Positions 8,287 to 16,463 of a DNA stretch of 64,000 nt are shown here, piece by piece. Source of the DNA: Wansuia hejianensis (GTDB lineage Bacteria; Bacillota; Clostridia; Lachnospirales; Lachnospiraceae). How positions within the stretch are numbered: the first letter of the stretch is position 1; every line of letters begins with the position of its first letter. The stretch is taken from positions 385,501 to 449,500 of the forward strand of contig NZ_CP060635.1 in assembly GCF_014337215.1 (NCBI RefSeq), read 5' to 3'. The notes under the pieces were generated by a model. That model saw only the letters and a list, made by a program, of their open reading frames with translations. It searched no databases and had not been told where the DNA came from. A program made the position numbers and the translations under genes.

Positions 8287-8319
8287 AAGGCCGGAAGACG
8301 GCAGGCGTCCGGGGCTTTT
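8285..8319 (+). terminator. possible weak terminator or attenuator hairpin
   Basis: AAAAG (8285-8289) pairs with CTTTT (8315-8319), with inner pairing GACG/CGTC around a GCAGG loop and several mismatches. It lies just after the ASRT stop and may reduce, rather than stop, read-through into the M24 gene. Confidence 0.4.
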
Positions 8320-8382
8320 ATAGGAAACGGTGAAGCAAGTAATACAAATATATAACAGCATTTAAGAAAAGGAGAAAAAATT

Positions 8383-9561
8383 ATGGCAGAACATGGAACC
8401 ATCCGGATTCCGGATCACGAGTACAAAGAGAGAGCAATGAGAGCAGCGGAGATCATCAGGAGAGAGGGCCTGGACGCCCTGATTGTTAATTCTAACGAGT
8501 CCGACTATGCGAACGCCCGTTATTTTTCAGGATTCTGGCCGCTGTTTGAGCGGTGCGGCGTCGCGATTTCACCGGCAGGTGATGCTGTTCTGATGGTAGG
8601 ACCTGAAAGCCGTCATTTCGCTGCCGACAGATCAAAAATCGATAAGATCTTTGTCCTGAAAGAATACCGGGAAGGTGCAGATCCGGCATATCCGGAGCTG
8701 CAGGCGGATACGTATCATGACGTATTTAAAGCGCTGGGTATCACAGGACAGAAGCTGCGGATCGGCGTCGCCAGCTATCTGGACACCTCAGTGGTCATCA
8801 TGGAAGGCATTAAAGCGGCGTTCCCGGAAGCTGAGATCGTGCGCGCCGACCATATTATGGTAGAGCTGCGTTCCATCAAGACAGCCAATGAGATCAACTG
8901 CCTGAGGGAGGGCTACAGGATTGCAGAGCTGGCTTCCCAGCAGGTAATCAAGGAAATCAAGCCAGGCATGACAGAATTGCAGATGGTAGGTGTGGCTCAG
9001 CGTGTGGTTTATGAAAACGGAGCAGAGTACGAGGGACTTCCCATGTATGTATTTTCAGAGGCTTCAACCCGCCATGCGATTTCCCGTTCCAGCTACCGGA
9101 AGTTTGAAAAAGGAGATATCGTGCAGCTGAATCTGTCAGCCAAGATTGACGGCTATTCTGCAGCTATCGGGTACCCAGTGATTCTGGGCAAGCTAGAGGG
9201 CAAGAGAAGGGATGTTGTAATGTTTGGCCTGGAAGCTCATAACTGGTCCCAGAAACAGGTTAAGGCCGGTGTGATGGCCTGTGACATAGCCAAGAATTTC
9301 TATCAGTATTTTGTGGATAACGGATACAAAGATAATTTCGTATACGGACCTCTCCATGGAACAGGAATGATAGAAGTTGAGGCTCCATGGGTAGAGACTA
9401 CTTCTGATTATGCGCTGAAGCCGAATATGTGCTACCAGATTGATACCTTCATCTCGACAGGAACCTTTGGCGTCCGCTGGGAAAAAGGCATCGCTGTAAC
9501 CGAGAGCGGCTGCGACGTGCTCTCGCCGGAGATCGGGACACTGTATGAGCTTGATTTTTGA
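8383..9561 (+). CDS. creatinase-like M24-fold protein with degenerate metal site
   Basis: A 392-residue protein with the two-domain creatinase/aminopeptidase P architecture: N-terminal creatinase_N domain (about 15-150) and C-terminal pita-bread fold (about 165-390). The five metal ligands of M24 peptidases are mostly changed. The first Asp is N250 (VQLNLS), the second is A261 (GYSAAIG), His is kept at H325 (LHGTG), the first Glu is D354 (YQIDTF) and the last Glu is kept at E367 (RWEKG). Creatinase itself uses no metal, so a C-N or related hydrolase is more likely than a peptidase. The AAGGAGAAAAAATT ribosome site decides the start. Confidence 0.8.
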   Translation: MAEHGTIRIPDHEYKERAMRAAEIIRREGLDALIVNSNESDYANARYFSGFWPLFERCGVAISPAGDAVLMVGPESRHFAADRSKIDKIFVLKEYREGADPAYPELQADTYHDVFKALGITGQKLRIGVASYLDTSVVIMEGIKAAFPEAEIVRADHIMVELRSIKTANEINCLREGYRIAELASQQVIKEIKPGMTELQMVGVAQRVVYENGAEYEGLPMYVFSEASTRHAISRSSYRKFEKGDIVQLNLSAKIDGYSAAIGYPVILGKLEGKRRDVVMFGLEAHNWSQKQVKAGVMACDIAKNFYQYFVDNGYKDNFVYGPLHGTGMIEVEAPWVETTSDYALKPNMCYQIDTFISTGTFGVRWEKGIAVTESGCDVLSPEIGTLYELDF

Positions 9562-9579
9562 TTGAATAAGAGAATTCCC

Positions 9580-9610
9580 GCGGTTCCCGGCGATGAATGC
9601 CGGGGACCGC
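9580..9610 (+). other. intercistronic hairpin
   Basis: GCGGTTCCCGGC (9580-9591) pairs with GCCGGGGACCGC (9599-9610), 12 bp with one G-T pair and a 7-base loop. There is no T-tract, so it is more likely an mRNA-stabilising or processing element between the M24 and creatininase-family genes than a terminator. Confidence 0.55.
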
Positions 9611-9706
9611 TGTGCATACTCCAGAGTATCCCGTAACTTATGCCCCTGCCTGTCAGGAATGCATTACGGGGTGCACTGAGGATATATGAAAAGGAGAGAA
9701 AAAATT

Positions 9707-10444
9707 ATGCAGATGGTAGATATGTTTTATGATCAACTGGAAGATGCCAAACAGAGAAAGGTCCCGTTTGTAATTCCGATCGGAACAATTGAGTACCATG
9801 CCCTTCATGCGAGCTGCGGGACGGACACCATGGTGATCAACGGGGTGTTGAGAGAGCTGGAAAAAACCAAGGAAATCGTAGTATGTCCTCCAATCTGGTA
9901 CGGCGTTGCCAGCTATGCGGTATCCGGTCCGGAGAAAGGCACGATACAGGTGGATGTGGATGCTTATGAGAATTACCTTTATTGCATTCTGAAATCTATG
10001 ATATACGGGGGCGTCAAGAATATTTACTGCGTGGCCCACCATCAGACCGAAGAGGCCGGGCTTATGCCGATGACGCTGGCCTGCCATAAGGCCGGTAAAA
10101 AGGTGATTATGGAATATATGGAAGAGACACGCGGCAAGGGCTGGTGGGGCAGCAATGATTATGCGGACTATTATGAGAATCTGGGATCCGGAGATGATCC
10201 GTTCTCGTACATTAAGGTGATCCCTCTCTTATCCGCAGAGGCGCAGCATAAATGCGGCGGCTTCGATCATGCGGGAAAATATGAATCCAGCCTGATGTAT
10301 GCGCTGTATCCAGATCATGTGGATCTGGAGCGGACCAAGAAGAACACAGAATGGTTTGCGCTGAATTCCGTAGAGACCAGCATGGAGCTGGGAAAACACA
10401 TGGTACAATGCGCCCTGGAAACGCTGGACAAAATCATAGTCTGA
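9707..10444 (+). CDS. creatininase-family amidohydrolase/hydrolase
   Basis: A 245-residue protein of the creatininase superfamily, usually cytosolic Zn or Mn hydrolases. Metal-site residues are visible as E29, H31 and D40 in PIGTIEYH and GTDTM, H112 in CVAHHQ and the late Glu in FDHAGKYES. The family is wide: creatinine amidohydrolase, MftE-type peptidases and, in some inositol pathways, IolN-type hydrolases that open cyclic diketones. With a sugar importer and mutarotases around it, opening a ring or lactam of a sugar-like intermediate is plausible, but this is inference. ATG 9707 is chosen because AAGGAG ends 10 bases upstream; an ATG at 9686 precedes that ribosome site. Confidence 0.8.
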   Translation: MQMVDMFYDQLEDAKQRKVPFVIPIGTIEYHALHASCGTDTMVINGVLRELEKTKEIVVCPPIWYGVASYAVSGPEKGTIQVDVDAYENYLYCILKSMIYGGVKNIYCVAHHQTEEAGLMPMTLACHKAGKKVIMEYMEETRGKGWWGSNDYADYYENLGSGDDPFSYIKVIPLLSAEAQHKCGGFDHAGKYESSLMYALYPDHVDLERTKKNTEWFALNSVETSMELGKHMVQCALETLDKIIV

Positions 10445-10492
10445 AAGAAAACGGCCAGGATTCCGTCGGCAGCAAAGGAAAAGGAGAGTTAC

Positions 10493-11137
10493 ATGACTGA
10501 ATATGAAAAGGCAGAAGCCGGACTTCTGTATGACGCCCATTCCGATCCCGAAGTAGACAGGGGCAGAAGAAGGAGCCAGGATCTGAGCTTTGCTTATAAC
10601 ACATTGGCTCCGTGCCAGCTGGAAGAACGGGAGCGCATGATCCGGGAACATCTGGGGCGCGCGGGAAATAATTGTGTGATTGAGCAGCCCTTTCACTGCG
10701 ATTTCTGGGAGCGGGTATTTGTAGGAGACAATTTTTTTGCCAATTACAATTTTGTTGTATTGGCAGGCAATAAGATTGAGATCGGGGATAATGTTTGGAT
10801 CGCTCCGGACTGCGGCCTGTATGCGGCGGGCCATCCTTTCGATGTGGATCTGCGGCTGACAGGCGTGGAATACGCCTGGCCCATCCGGATCGGTGACAAT
10901 GTATGGATCGGGGGCGGAGTTAAGATCATGGGCGGGGTCAGCATAGGCAGCAACAGTGTGATTGCGGCAGGAAGTATTGTGAACCGGAGCATCCCAGACA
11001 ATGTTCTGGCAGCAGGCAATCCCTGCCGGGTGATCAGAACGCTGAGCCCCGCCGACGATGAAAAGTACCGGAAAGGCTTCCAGGGTTATATAAAAGAGGC
11101 CGGTGAAGAAATATCAGGAGAATATGGAAATAAATAA
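10493..11137 (+). CDS. maltose/galactoside O-acetyltransferase-type enzyme
   Basis: A 214-residue left-handed beta-helix acetyltransferase that moves acetyl from acetyl-CoA to a sugar hydroxyl. The N-terminal helical Maac segment reads EKAEAGLLYDAHSDPE; hexapeptide repeats run from about residue 60 to 185, including IEIGDNVWIAPDC, the catalytic His region YAAGHPFD and IGDNVWIGGGVKIMGGV. Related enzymes detoxify non-metabolised sugars. It follows the creatininase-family gene by 48 bases with AAAGGAAAAGGAGAG before the ATG, so it is probably the last gene of the first island operon. Confidence 0.88.
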   Translation: MTEYEKAEAGLLYDAHSDPEVDRGRRRSQDLSFAYNTLAPCQLEERERMIREHLGRAGNNCVIEQPFHCDFWERVFVGDNFFANYNFVVLAGNKIEIGDNVWIAPDCGLYAAGHPFDVDLRLTGVEYAWPIRIGDNVWIGGGVKIMGGVSIGSNSVIAAGSIVNRSIPDNVLAAGNPCRVIRTLSPADDEKYRKGFQGYIKEAGEEISGEYGNK

Positions 11138-11211
11138 AATTGGCAGTTCTTTGTGAGATATGATAGAATGAAAATGTAAACAGGGAGGTGCTTTGGTAAA
11201 TAAAAAATATT

Positions 11212-11221
11212 TAAACGTTTA
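11212..11221. promoter_or_regulatory. LacI-type operator, site 2
   Basis: Perfect 10-bp palindrome TAAACGTTTA, core AAACGTTT as in sites 1 and 3. It is centred about 61 bases before the predicted start of the importer operon, upstream of where RNA polymerase sits. Confidence 0.75.
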
Positions 11222-11262
11222 GAAGAAATTTTTTTTGACTAATGTGCAAAAAATTAAAACTG

Positions 11263-11271
11263 TGGTAATAT
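11263..11271 (+). promoter_or_regulatory. extended -10 promoter of the sugar importer operon
   Basis: TGGTAATAT gives an extended -10 (TGn plus TAATAT at 11266-11271). No good -35 box lies 17 bases upstream; TTGACT at 11235-11240 is 25 bases away. Weak -35 plus extended -10 is typical of activator-dependent promoters. The overlapping TATAGT (11269-11274) is an alternative -10. Confidence 0.6.
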
Positions 11272-11284
11272 AGTCTTAAGAAAA

Positions 11285-11424
11285 AAATCCGGCAGCATAA
11301 AGTAAGCTTATGCCTGCGGATTTGTAACGGACAGCTGAGGGATACTATTCTTTATTAACACTGACTACAGCAGACGCATGTCACTCCTGTATCATCAGAG
11401 TGAAGTGGACTTTCAGCTTTTTTT
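11285..11424 (+). other. structured 5' leader upstream of the solute-binding protein
   Basis: Three elements are visible. AAATCCG (11285-11291) pairs with CGGATTT (11317-11323), extended by CAG and GCATAA helices. TCACTCCTG (11381-11389) pairs with CAGAGTGA (11396-11403) around TATCAT. AGCTGA (11333-11338) can close with TCAGCT (11413-11418), directly followed by seven T (11418-11424). The last pairing plus T-run could act as a conditional terminator. No known riboswitch consensus was recognised. Confidence 0.4.
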
Positions 11425-11555
11425 GTGCGCCGCGGCAGGCGTGGAAGAGAAGGGAGCATGCGTCGGAATCATGACAGGGATTCCGCTGTACATGTTCGGC
11501 AGTTACCGCGAGAGCGGAACTCATAAATAAAGTTTATAAAAGGAGGAAAAACACA

Positions 11556-12680
11556 ATGAAAAAGAGGATTGCTATGTTGCTTGTTGCAGCAATGTCGGTA
11601 GGGCTGGTAGCTTGCGGAAACTCAAATAACACTTCCAGCACAGCGGCTTCAGGTTCATCCAAATCAGCCAGCAGCGCGTCAAGCGCAGCCAGCAGTGCAT
11701 CCAGCGCTTCCAGCTCTGGATCAGAGGCGAAATCCACATCCACCCCGAAGGCTGATGGTGAAACCCCGAAGATTGCTTTCGTAGGTAAGGTTGAAGGCCA
11801 GGCCTGGTGGGATCATGTACAGGATAGCGTGAATGAGTGGGCAGAAGATACAGGCGTTGAAGTTACATACCAGGCACCGGCGGAGGTTGATGCAGCCGCT
11901 CAGGTACAGATTATGACAGACCTGGTTAACCAGGGCGAGATCGACGCACTTCTGTTCTCCCCGAACGATCCTGATGCCTGCGAAGCTATCTGCAAAGAAG
12001 CTATGGACAAGGGAATCATTGTTATCGCTACCGAGGCATCCGGAATGACCAACGTAGATTACGACATCGAAGCTTTTGATGAAAGCGGACTCGGCGCATT
12101 CCTGATGGATGAGCTGGCTGCTCAGATGGGCGAAGAAGGCGAATATGTAACAATGGTAGGTTCTCTGACCATGGAATCACAGAACAACTGGGCAGACGCT
12201 GCTATCGCGCAGCAGGAAAAAGAATATCCGAACATGAAATATTTGGATGAAAGAGTTGTTGATGACTCTGATGCAGACATAGCATACAACAAGACAAAAG
12301 AGCTGATCCAGAAATATCCGGATCTGAAGGGCATCCTGGGAACAGGTTCTTTCGATGCTCCTGGTGCAGCCCGTGCGATTCAGGAAATGGGCCTGACAGG
12401 ACAGGTATTCGCTATTTCCGTAGCTATGCCCAGCGAAGTGGCTGACTATATTAATGACGGCACTCTGCAGTCTGTAGCTCTCTGGGACGCAGGCGTAACC
12501 GCAAAAGCTATGTGTAATCTGGCTGTCAAGATGTTCAGCGGAGAAGAGATCGGAGCTACTGTTGACCTTGGCGTTGACGGATATGATGCATGTGCAGTGG
12601 ACGGCACGCTGGTAATCGGTGATGGCCAGATCGCAATCACAAAAGACAACATCGACGAGTGGCTGGAAGTTGGAATCTAA
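11556..12680 (+). CDS. sugar ABC transporter substrate-binding lipoprotein (RbsB/AI-2-type)
   Basis: A 374-residue extracellular lipoprotein. The signal peptide ends in the lipobox LVAC with C20 as lipidated cysteine, followed by a 45-residue Ser/Ala-rich tether and then a type I periplasmic-binding fold (PKIAFVGKVEGQAWWDHV, NQGEIDALLFSPNDPDA, DLKGILGTGSFDAPGAA, VDGYDACAVDGT). Relatives bind ribose, rhamnose, autoinducer-2 or xylose-type ligands. It opens the importer operon (ATPase and two permeases follow) under operator site 2. The large gap of 216 bases with hairpins before the ATPase fits higher expression of the binding protein. The ligand is not known. Confidence 0.92.
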   Translation: MKKRIAMLLVAAMSVGLVACGNSNNTSSTAASGSSKSASSASSAASSASSASSSGSEAKSTSTPKADGETPKIAFVGKVEGQAWWDHVQDSVNEWAEDTGVEVTYQAPAEVDAAAQVQIMTDLVNQGEIDALLFSPNDPDACEAICKEAMDKGIIVIATEASGMTNVDYDIEAFDESGLGAFLMDELAAQMGEEGEYVTMVGSLTMESQNNWADAAIAQQEKEYPNMKYLDERVVDDSDADIAYNKTKELIQKYPDLKGILGTGSFDAPGAARAIQEMGLTGQVFAISVAMPSEVADYINDGTLQSVALWDAGVTAKAMCNLAVKMFSGEEIGATVDLGVDGYDACAVDGTLVIGDGQIAITKDNIDEWLEVGI

Positions 12681-12733
12681 TTCTCTCATGTCTGTCAAGG
12701 GTAAGAGCACCAATAAGTATTAAACATAATTTT

Positions 12734-12761
12734 GAGGCAGAGAAGCGAGTTTCTCTGCCTC
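12734..12761 (+). other. intercistronic hairpin after the binding-protein gene
   Basis: GAGGCAGAGAA (12734-12744) pairs perfectly with TTCTCTGCCTC (12751-12761), 11 bp, loop GCGAGT. There is no T-tract. It probably protects the upstream mRNA or limits read-through into the ATPase gene. Confidence 0.6.
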
Positions 12762-12770
12762 GATAATCAT

Positions 12771-12840
12771 AGACGCTGTAGTGTATCATTTGCTTTTATA
12801 CAAAGTGGAAGTTAAAAAGAAAAGAGATCCTACAGCGTCT
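12771..12840 (+). repeat. long inverted repeat AGACGCTGTAG/CTACAGCGTCT
   Basis: Perfect 11-bp arms at 12771-12781 and 12830-12840 enclose 48 AT-rich bases. It lies between the hairpin at 12734 and the ATPase gene. As RNA it would be a long-loop hairpin ending 38 bases before the ATPase ribosome site; as DNA it could be a protein site or a remnant of inserted DNA. Confidence 0.6.
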
Positions 12841-12896
12841 GTGTTTTGCTGACCATTTACAAAGGTCAAGTCTATGGAAAAGGAGTATGCGCGTCT

Positions 12897-14384
12897 ATGT
12901 CAGAATACTTACTTGAAATGTCTGGGATTTGCAAATCATTTGCGGGTGTTCATGCATTAGACCATGTGGATTTTAAAGTTAGACCTGGTAAGGTTATGTG
13001 TTTGGCCGGTGAAAATGGCTGCGGAAAGTCTACATTGGTAAAAATTATTTCGGGTGTATATACAAAAGATGAAGGTGAAGTGACCTTCGAGGGTAAGAAA
13101 ATATCTAAAATTACTCCGGCCGAGGCTACTCAGTTGGGAATACAGGTTATCTATCAGGATCTGTCTATTTTTCCAAACCTGACGGTTATGGAGAATCTGG
13201 CAATAAACTCCGAAATTACTGCCGGAAAAAAACTTGTTAATAAAAAGCGCTGGGAAGCGACAGCAAAAGAAGCATTGTCTAAAATAGGATATAATATAGA
13301 TCTGCACGCACGCATGGGTGAGTTGAGCGTAGCTGACAAACAGCTGGTTGCCATCTGCCGTGCACTTCTTTTTAACGCGAAGCTGATTATCATGGACGAG
13401 CCCACAACTGCGTTAACCAAAAAAGAGGTTGAGGCTCTCTTTAAGACTGTACGGCAGCTGCGTGACAGCGGTATCGCCATCATGTTCATCAGTCATAAAA
13501 CAGAAGAAATTTTTGAAATTTCTGACGATGTCTGTATCATGCGGAATGGCCAGAATGTATATTCCGGACCGACTGCAGAGCTGACCCGCGAGAAATATAC
13601 ATATTATCTGACCGGACGTAACCTGGAGCCGGATTACTTTGTTCCGAAGAATATCAGTGAAGAGCCGATTTTGAAGGTTGAGAATCTGACTTTAAAGGAT
13701 AAGAGATGTAAGAATGTTTCTTTTGAACTGAAAAAAGGTGAGATCCTCGGCGTTACAGGTCTGCTGGGTTCTGGCCGTACAGAGCTTGCGCTTGCGCTGT
13801 TTGGTTTGGAGAAGATTGAATCCGGCAGGATTGAGCTGAAAGGCAAGGAAGTGAAAATTTCCTCTCCAATGGCTGCACAGAAGGCGAAGATCGGCTATGT
13901 GCCTGAGGACCGTCTGACAGAGGGACTCTGCCTGCAGCAGCCGATCGCGGACAATATTACGCTGGCGTCCCTGAAACGCCTGTCCAATTCATTATCCATT
14001 ATCCGGAAGAAAGACATCATTGCGGATGCTAACATATGGAAAGAAAAATTTGCCATCAAGACAGATGATGTCAGGAAGTTCGCTTCCACTCTGTCCGGCG
14101 GTAATCAGCAGAAGATTGTTCTTTCCAAATGGCTTTCCAACGACCTGGACGTTCTGATTCTGAACGGCCCCACTGTTGGCGTGGATGTCGGTGCAAAACA
14201 GGATATTCATCATCTGGTTCATGAGCTGGCGAATGAAGGCCTGGCGGTTATTATGATTTCTGATGACCTGCCTGAGGTTGTTGTGAACTGTAACCGTGCT
14301 ATCGTCATGAAGGACGGCTTAATCGTAGGTGAAATGACCAGCGAGGATCTTACAGAAGAAAATATCCTCGAAATAATTCGCTAA
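12897..14384 (+). CDS. sugar ABC transporter ATPase, two fused nucleotide-binding domains (RbsA/MglA-type)
   Basis: A 495-residue membrane-associated ATPase that powers the importer. Domain 1 has Walker A GENGCGKST (38-46) and an intact Walker B LIIMDEPTTAL. Domain 2 has GLLGSGRTEL and the signature SGGNQQKIVLSKW, but its Walker B reads LILNGPTVGVD: the usual DEP is NGP, so the catalytic Glu is missing. Such asymmetry fits a pair with only one fully active site. ATG 12897 is used; AAAGGAG is 12 bases upstream, and a longer reading from 12846 lacks one. The permease starts 13 bases later. Confidence 0.93.
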   Translation: MSEYLLEMSGICKSFAGVHALDHVDFKVRPGKVMCLAGENGCGKSTLVKIISGVYTKDEGEVTFEGKKISKITPAEATQLGIQVIYQDLSIFPNLTVMENLAINSEITAGKKLVNKKRWEATAKEALSKIGYNIDLHARMGELSVADKQLVAICRALLFNAKLIIMDEPTTALTKKEVEALFKTVRQLRDSGIAIMFISHKTEEIFEISDDVCIMRNGQNVYSGPTAELTREKYTYYLTGRNLEPDYFVPKNISEEPILKVENLTLKDKRCKNVSFELKKGEILGVTGLLGSGRTELALALFGLEKIESGRIELKGKEVKISSPMAAQKAKIGYVPEDRLTEGLCLQQPIADNITLASLKRLSNSLSIIRKKDIIADANIWKEKFAIKTDDVRKFASTLSGGNQQKIVLSKWLSNDLDVLILNGPTVGVDVGAKQDIHHLVHELANEGLAVIMISDDLPEVVVNCNRAIVMKDGLIVGEMTSEDLTEENILEIIR

Positions 14385-14397
14385 GGGGGATGGTATA

Positions 14398-15408
14398 ATG
14401 AATAAATCTTCGTTTAAGCGCATGACAAAGCGCACGGAATTTTATATCTTTATTGTAATGATTGCCTTGTGCATTGTGATTCATATTGCGTCCAGCGGGC
14501 AGCTGCTGGTTCCGGATAAGATTTTTACAATCCTGCGCGCAATGGTTGTTGACGGTATTTTCGCACTGTGTTCGCTGGTTGTCATGATATCCGGCGGATT
14601 CGACCTGTCGTTCCCCGCGATTGCGGCGCTGGCATATTCTCTGTCAACCACTATCTGCCTGAACAACGGCTGGTGTAATGATAACCCGATTGCCGGTTTC
14701 ATATTGGCGATAGTGATCGGCTTTGTTCTGGGTATGTTCAACGGCTGGATTATTTCCAACTTTAAACTGAACACCATGCTGGTTACACTGGGAACCCAGA
14801 CCTTCTTCACCGGCCTGTCCATGGGTCTTTTGAAAATGAAGGAGATTACTTCAACCCTGCCGGCTGGCTTTAAGAATCTGGGAAAAGCGTCTCTGACTAC
14901 ATATACGACTACTGTGGGCAACCGTCAGGTGAGCTCCGATTTGTCTGTTACAATTATATTCCTGATTATTTTCTGTATCCTCACTTCCTTTATTCTGAAT
15001 AAGACCATGTTTGGACGTGCGCTGTATGCCATCGGAGGCAATGAAGTTTCCGCTGAGCGTGCCGGATACAATGTTAAGAAAGTGAAATTCATTCTGTATG
15101 CAGTTGTTGGTGCAGTTGCCGGTTTTGCAGGCATGCTTCGTGTATGTCTGACCAGCCAATCTGTTCCGAAGGCATTGATCGGTAAGGAAATGACCATCAT
15201 CCCGGCTGTTATCCTCGGAGGCGCCAGTATCTTCGGAGGTGAGGGAAGCGTATTTGGTACTGTCTGTGCGATGGGCCTTATAACGGTAGTGTCCAACAGT
15301 ATGCTGCTGCTGAATATTGGTACAGAATGGCAGAACCTGTTTAACGGAATCATCATCCTGATCGGTATTACCGTATCTGCAGTTCAGGCCAAACGGCGCA
15401 ATGGTTAA
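14398..15408 (+). CDS. sugar ABC transporter permease 1 (RbsC-type)
   Basis: A 336-residue membrane protein of the BPD_transp_2 family, about 8-10 helices. The family stretch SGGFDLSFPAIAALAY sits early, YAIGGNEVSAERAGYNVKKVK is the cytoplasmic coupling loop, and VILGGASIFGGEGSVFGT lies near the C-terminus. It forms the channel with the permease encoded 17 bases downstream and is driven by the ATPase just upstream. AAGGGGGATGG precedes its ATG. Two different permeases imply a heterodimeric pore. Confidence 0.92.
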   Translation: MNKSSFKRMTKRTEFYIFIVMIALCIVIHIASSGQLLVPDKIFTILRAMVVDGIFALCSLVVMISGGFDLSFPAIAALAYSLSTTICLNNGWCNDNPIAGFILAIVIGFVLGMFNGWIISNFKLNTMLVTLGTQTFFTGLSMGLLKMKEITSTLPAGFKNLGKASLTTYTTTVGNRQVSSDLSVTIIFLIIFCILTSFILNKTMFGRALYAIGGNEVSAERAGYNVKKVKFILYAVVGAVAGFAGMLRVCLTSQSVPKALIGKEMTIIPAVILGGASIFGGEGSVFGTVCAMGLITVVSNSMLLLNIGTEWQNLFNGIIILIGITVSAVQAKRRNG

Positions 15409-15425
15409 AGGAGGAGGCGTATTCG

Positions 15426-16454
15426 ATGAAAGTAAAAGAGTTTTTTAAGAAAAATCAGTATACCACGATACTGCTGATCCTGATGGTAGTTGTTATGTTG
15501 ATTTTTACAGTAACAAAGGCCGGTACCTTCTGGAAGCCGGGCACCTGGAAGGGCATCGTTATGCAGTTCCCCGAATTTGGCGTTATGGCCATCGGCGTGC
15601 TGTTCTGCTTTATTATCGGATGTATTGATATGTCCTTTGTTATGCTTGGCAATTTTGCTACGATTATGGGCGTGCAGTATATTCTGGGACATACGTCGGA
15701 CGGCATGTCAGACGCGCAGGTATTTGGAGTCATGGTTGTCGCGTTCCTGATTGTAATGGCTGTGGGAGTTGTTGGCGGTATCATTAACGGCCTTCTGGTC
15801 TGTAAGCTGAATATACCTCCTGTAATAGCCACAATCGCCATGCAGATGGTATGGCTGGGCCTTTCCACCGGCGTCACTCAGGGTAATACCTTGTCGCTGA
15901 AGGGAGTTCCGCTGTATGCAGAGATCGGCCACTCAGATGTGCTGGGCTTTATTCCTTTCCCGCTGTTCATCTTTATTCTCGTATTTATAGTAGCGGCTCT
16001 GATTCTGCGCTTTACCGCATATGGCGAGAAGCTGTATATGTGCGGTACCAACCTGAAGGCTGCGAAATTCTCTGCCATTAATACCGACCGCATGATTATC
16101 ACCACCTTCATTGTCTGTGATGTGATCTGCTGTATCGGAAGCATGCTGATGGTTTCCACTCTGAACAGCGCGAAAGCAGATAACGGTGAGTCTTATGTTA
16201 TGAAGATCATCCTGATCCTGGTACTGGCAGGTATCCTTCCGGATGGCGGTATCGGTAAAATCGGCAACCTGATTTTCTCTGTATTGATCATTCAGATGAT
16301 TACATCTGGAGTGAATATGTTCAAAGGACTGAATACCTATCACGGCAGCTTTATCTATGGCGGACTGTTAATCGTCGTGTTGATTCTCAGTACCTTCATG
16401 CAGGGTGACGGGTTTAAATTCCGAAAGACTAAGAAAATTAAAAAGACGGAATAA
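15426..16454 (+). CDS. sugar ABC transporter permease 2 (RbsC-type)
   Basis: A 342-residue homologue of permease 1 with the same order of features: GCIDMSFVMLGNFATIMG, the conserved NGLLVCKLNIPPVIATIAM segment, coupling loop MCGTNLKAAKFSAINTDR and LAGILPDGGIGKIGNLI, then a basic C-terminal tail rich in lysine. An AAAGGAGGAGG ribosome site lies 8-18 bases before the ATG. It is the last importer gene and is followed by a terminator at 16464-16508. Confidence 0.92.
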   Translation: MKVKEFFKKNQYTTILLILMVVVMLIFTVTKAGTFWKPGTWKGIVMQFPEFGVMAIGVLFCFIIGCIDMSFVMLGNFATIMGVQYILGHTSDGMSDAQVFGVMVVAFLIVMAVGVVGGIINGLLVCKLNIPPVIATIAMQMVWLGLSTGVTQGNTLSLKGVPLYAEIGHSDVLGFIPFPLFIFILVFIVAALILRFTAYGEKLYMCGTNLKAAKFSAINTDRMIITTFIVCDVICCIGSMLMVSTLNSAKADNGESYVMKIILILVLAGILPDGGIGKIGNLIFSVLIIQMITSGVNMFKGLNTYHGSFIYGGLLIVVLILSTFMQGDGFKFRKTKKIKKTE

Positions 16455-16463
16455 TCCACAAGG

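Larger units (their letters stand above)
11138..11555 (+). other. 418-base intergenic region: operator, promoter and long leader
   Basis: No gene is supported here. The first 70 bases are AT-rich and end in operator site 2 (11212-11221). A promoter with its -10 at 11266 follows, then about 278 bases of probable 5' leader with several hairpins, finishing at the AAAAGGAGG ribosome site of the solute-binding protein. Confidence 0.7.

Noticed and set aside
8383..10444. Creatinine-to-sarcosine pathway from the creatinase-like and creatininase-like neighbours
   Set aside because: The M24 protein cannot be shown to be a true creatinase, no sarcosine oxidase or cytosine/creatinine permease is present, and the rest of the locus is sugar-type. 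Family names alone do not support creatinine use.
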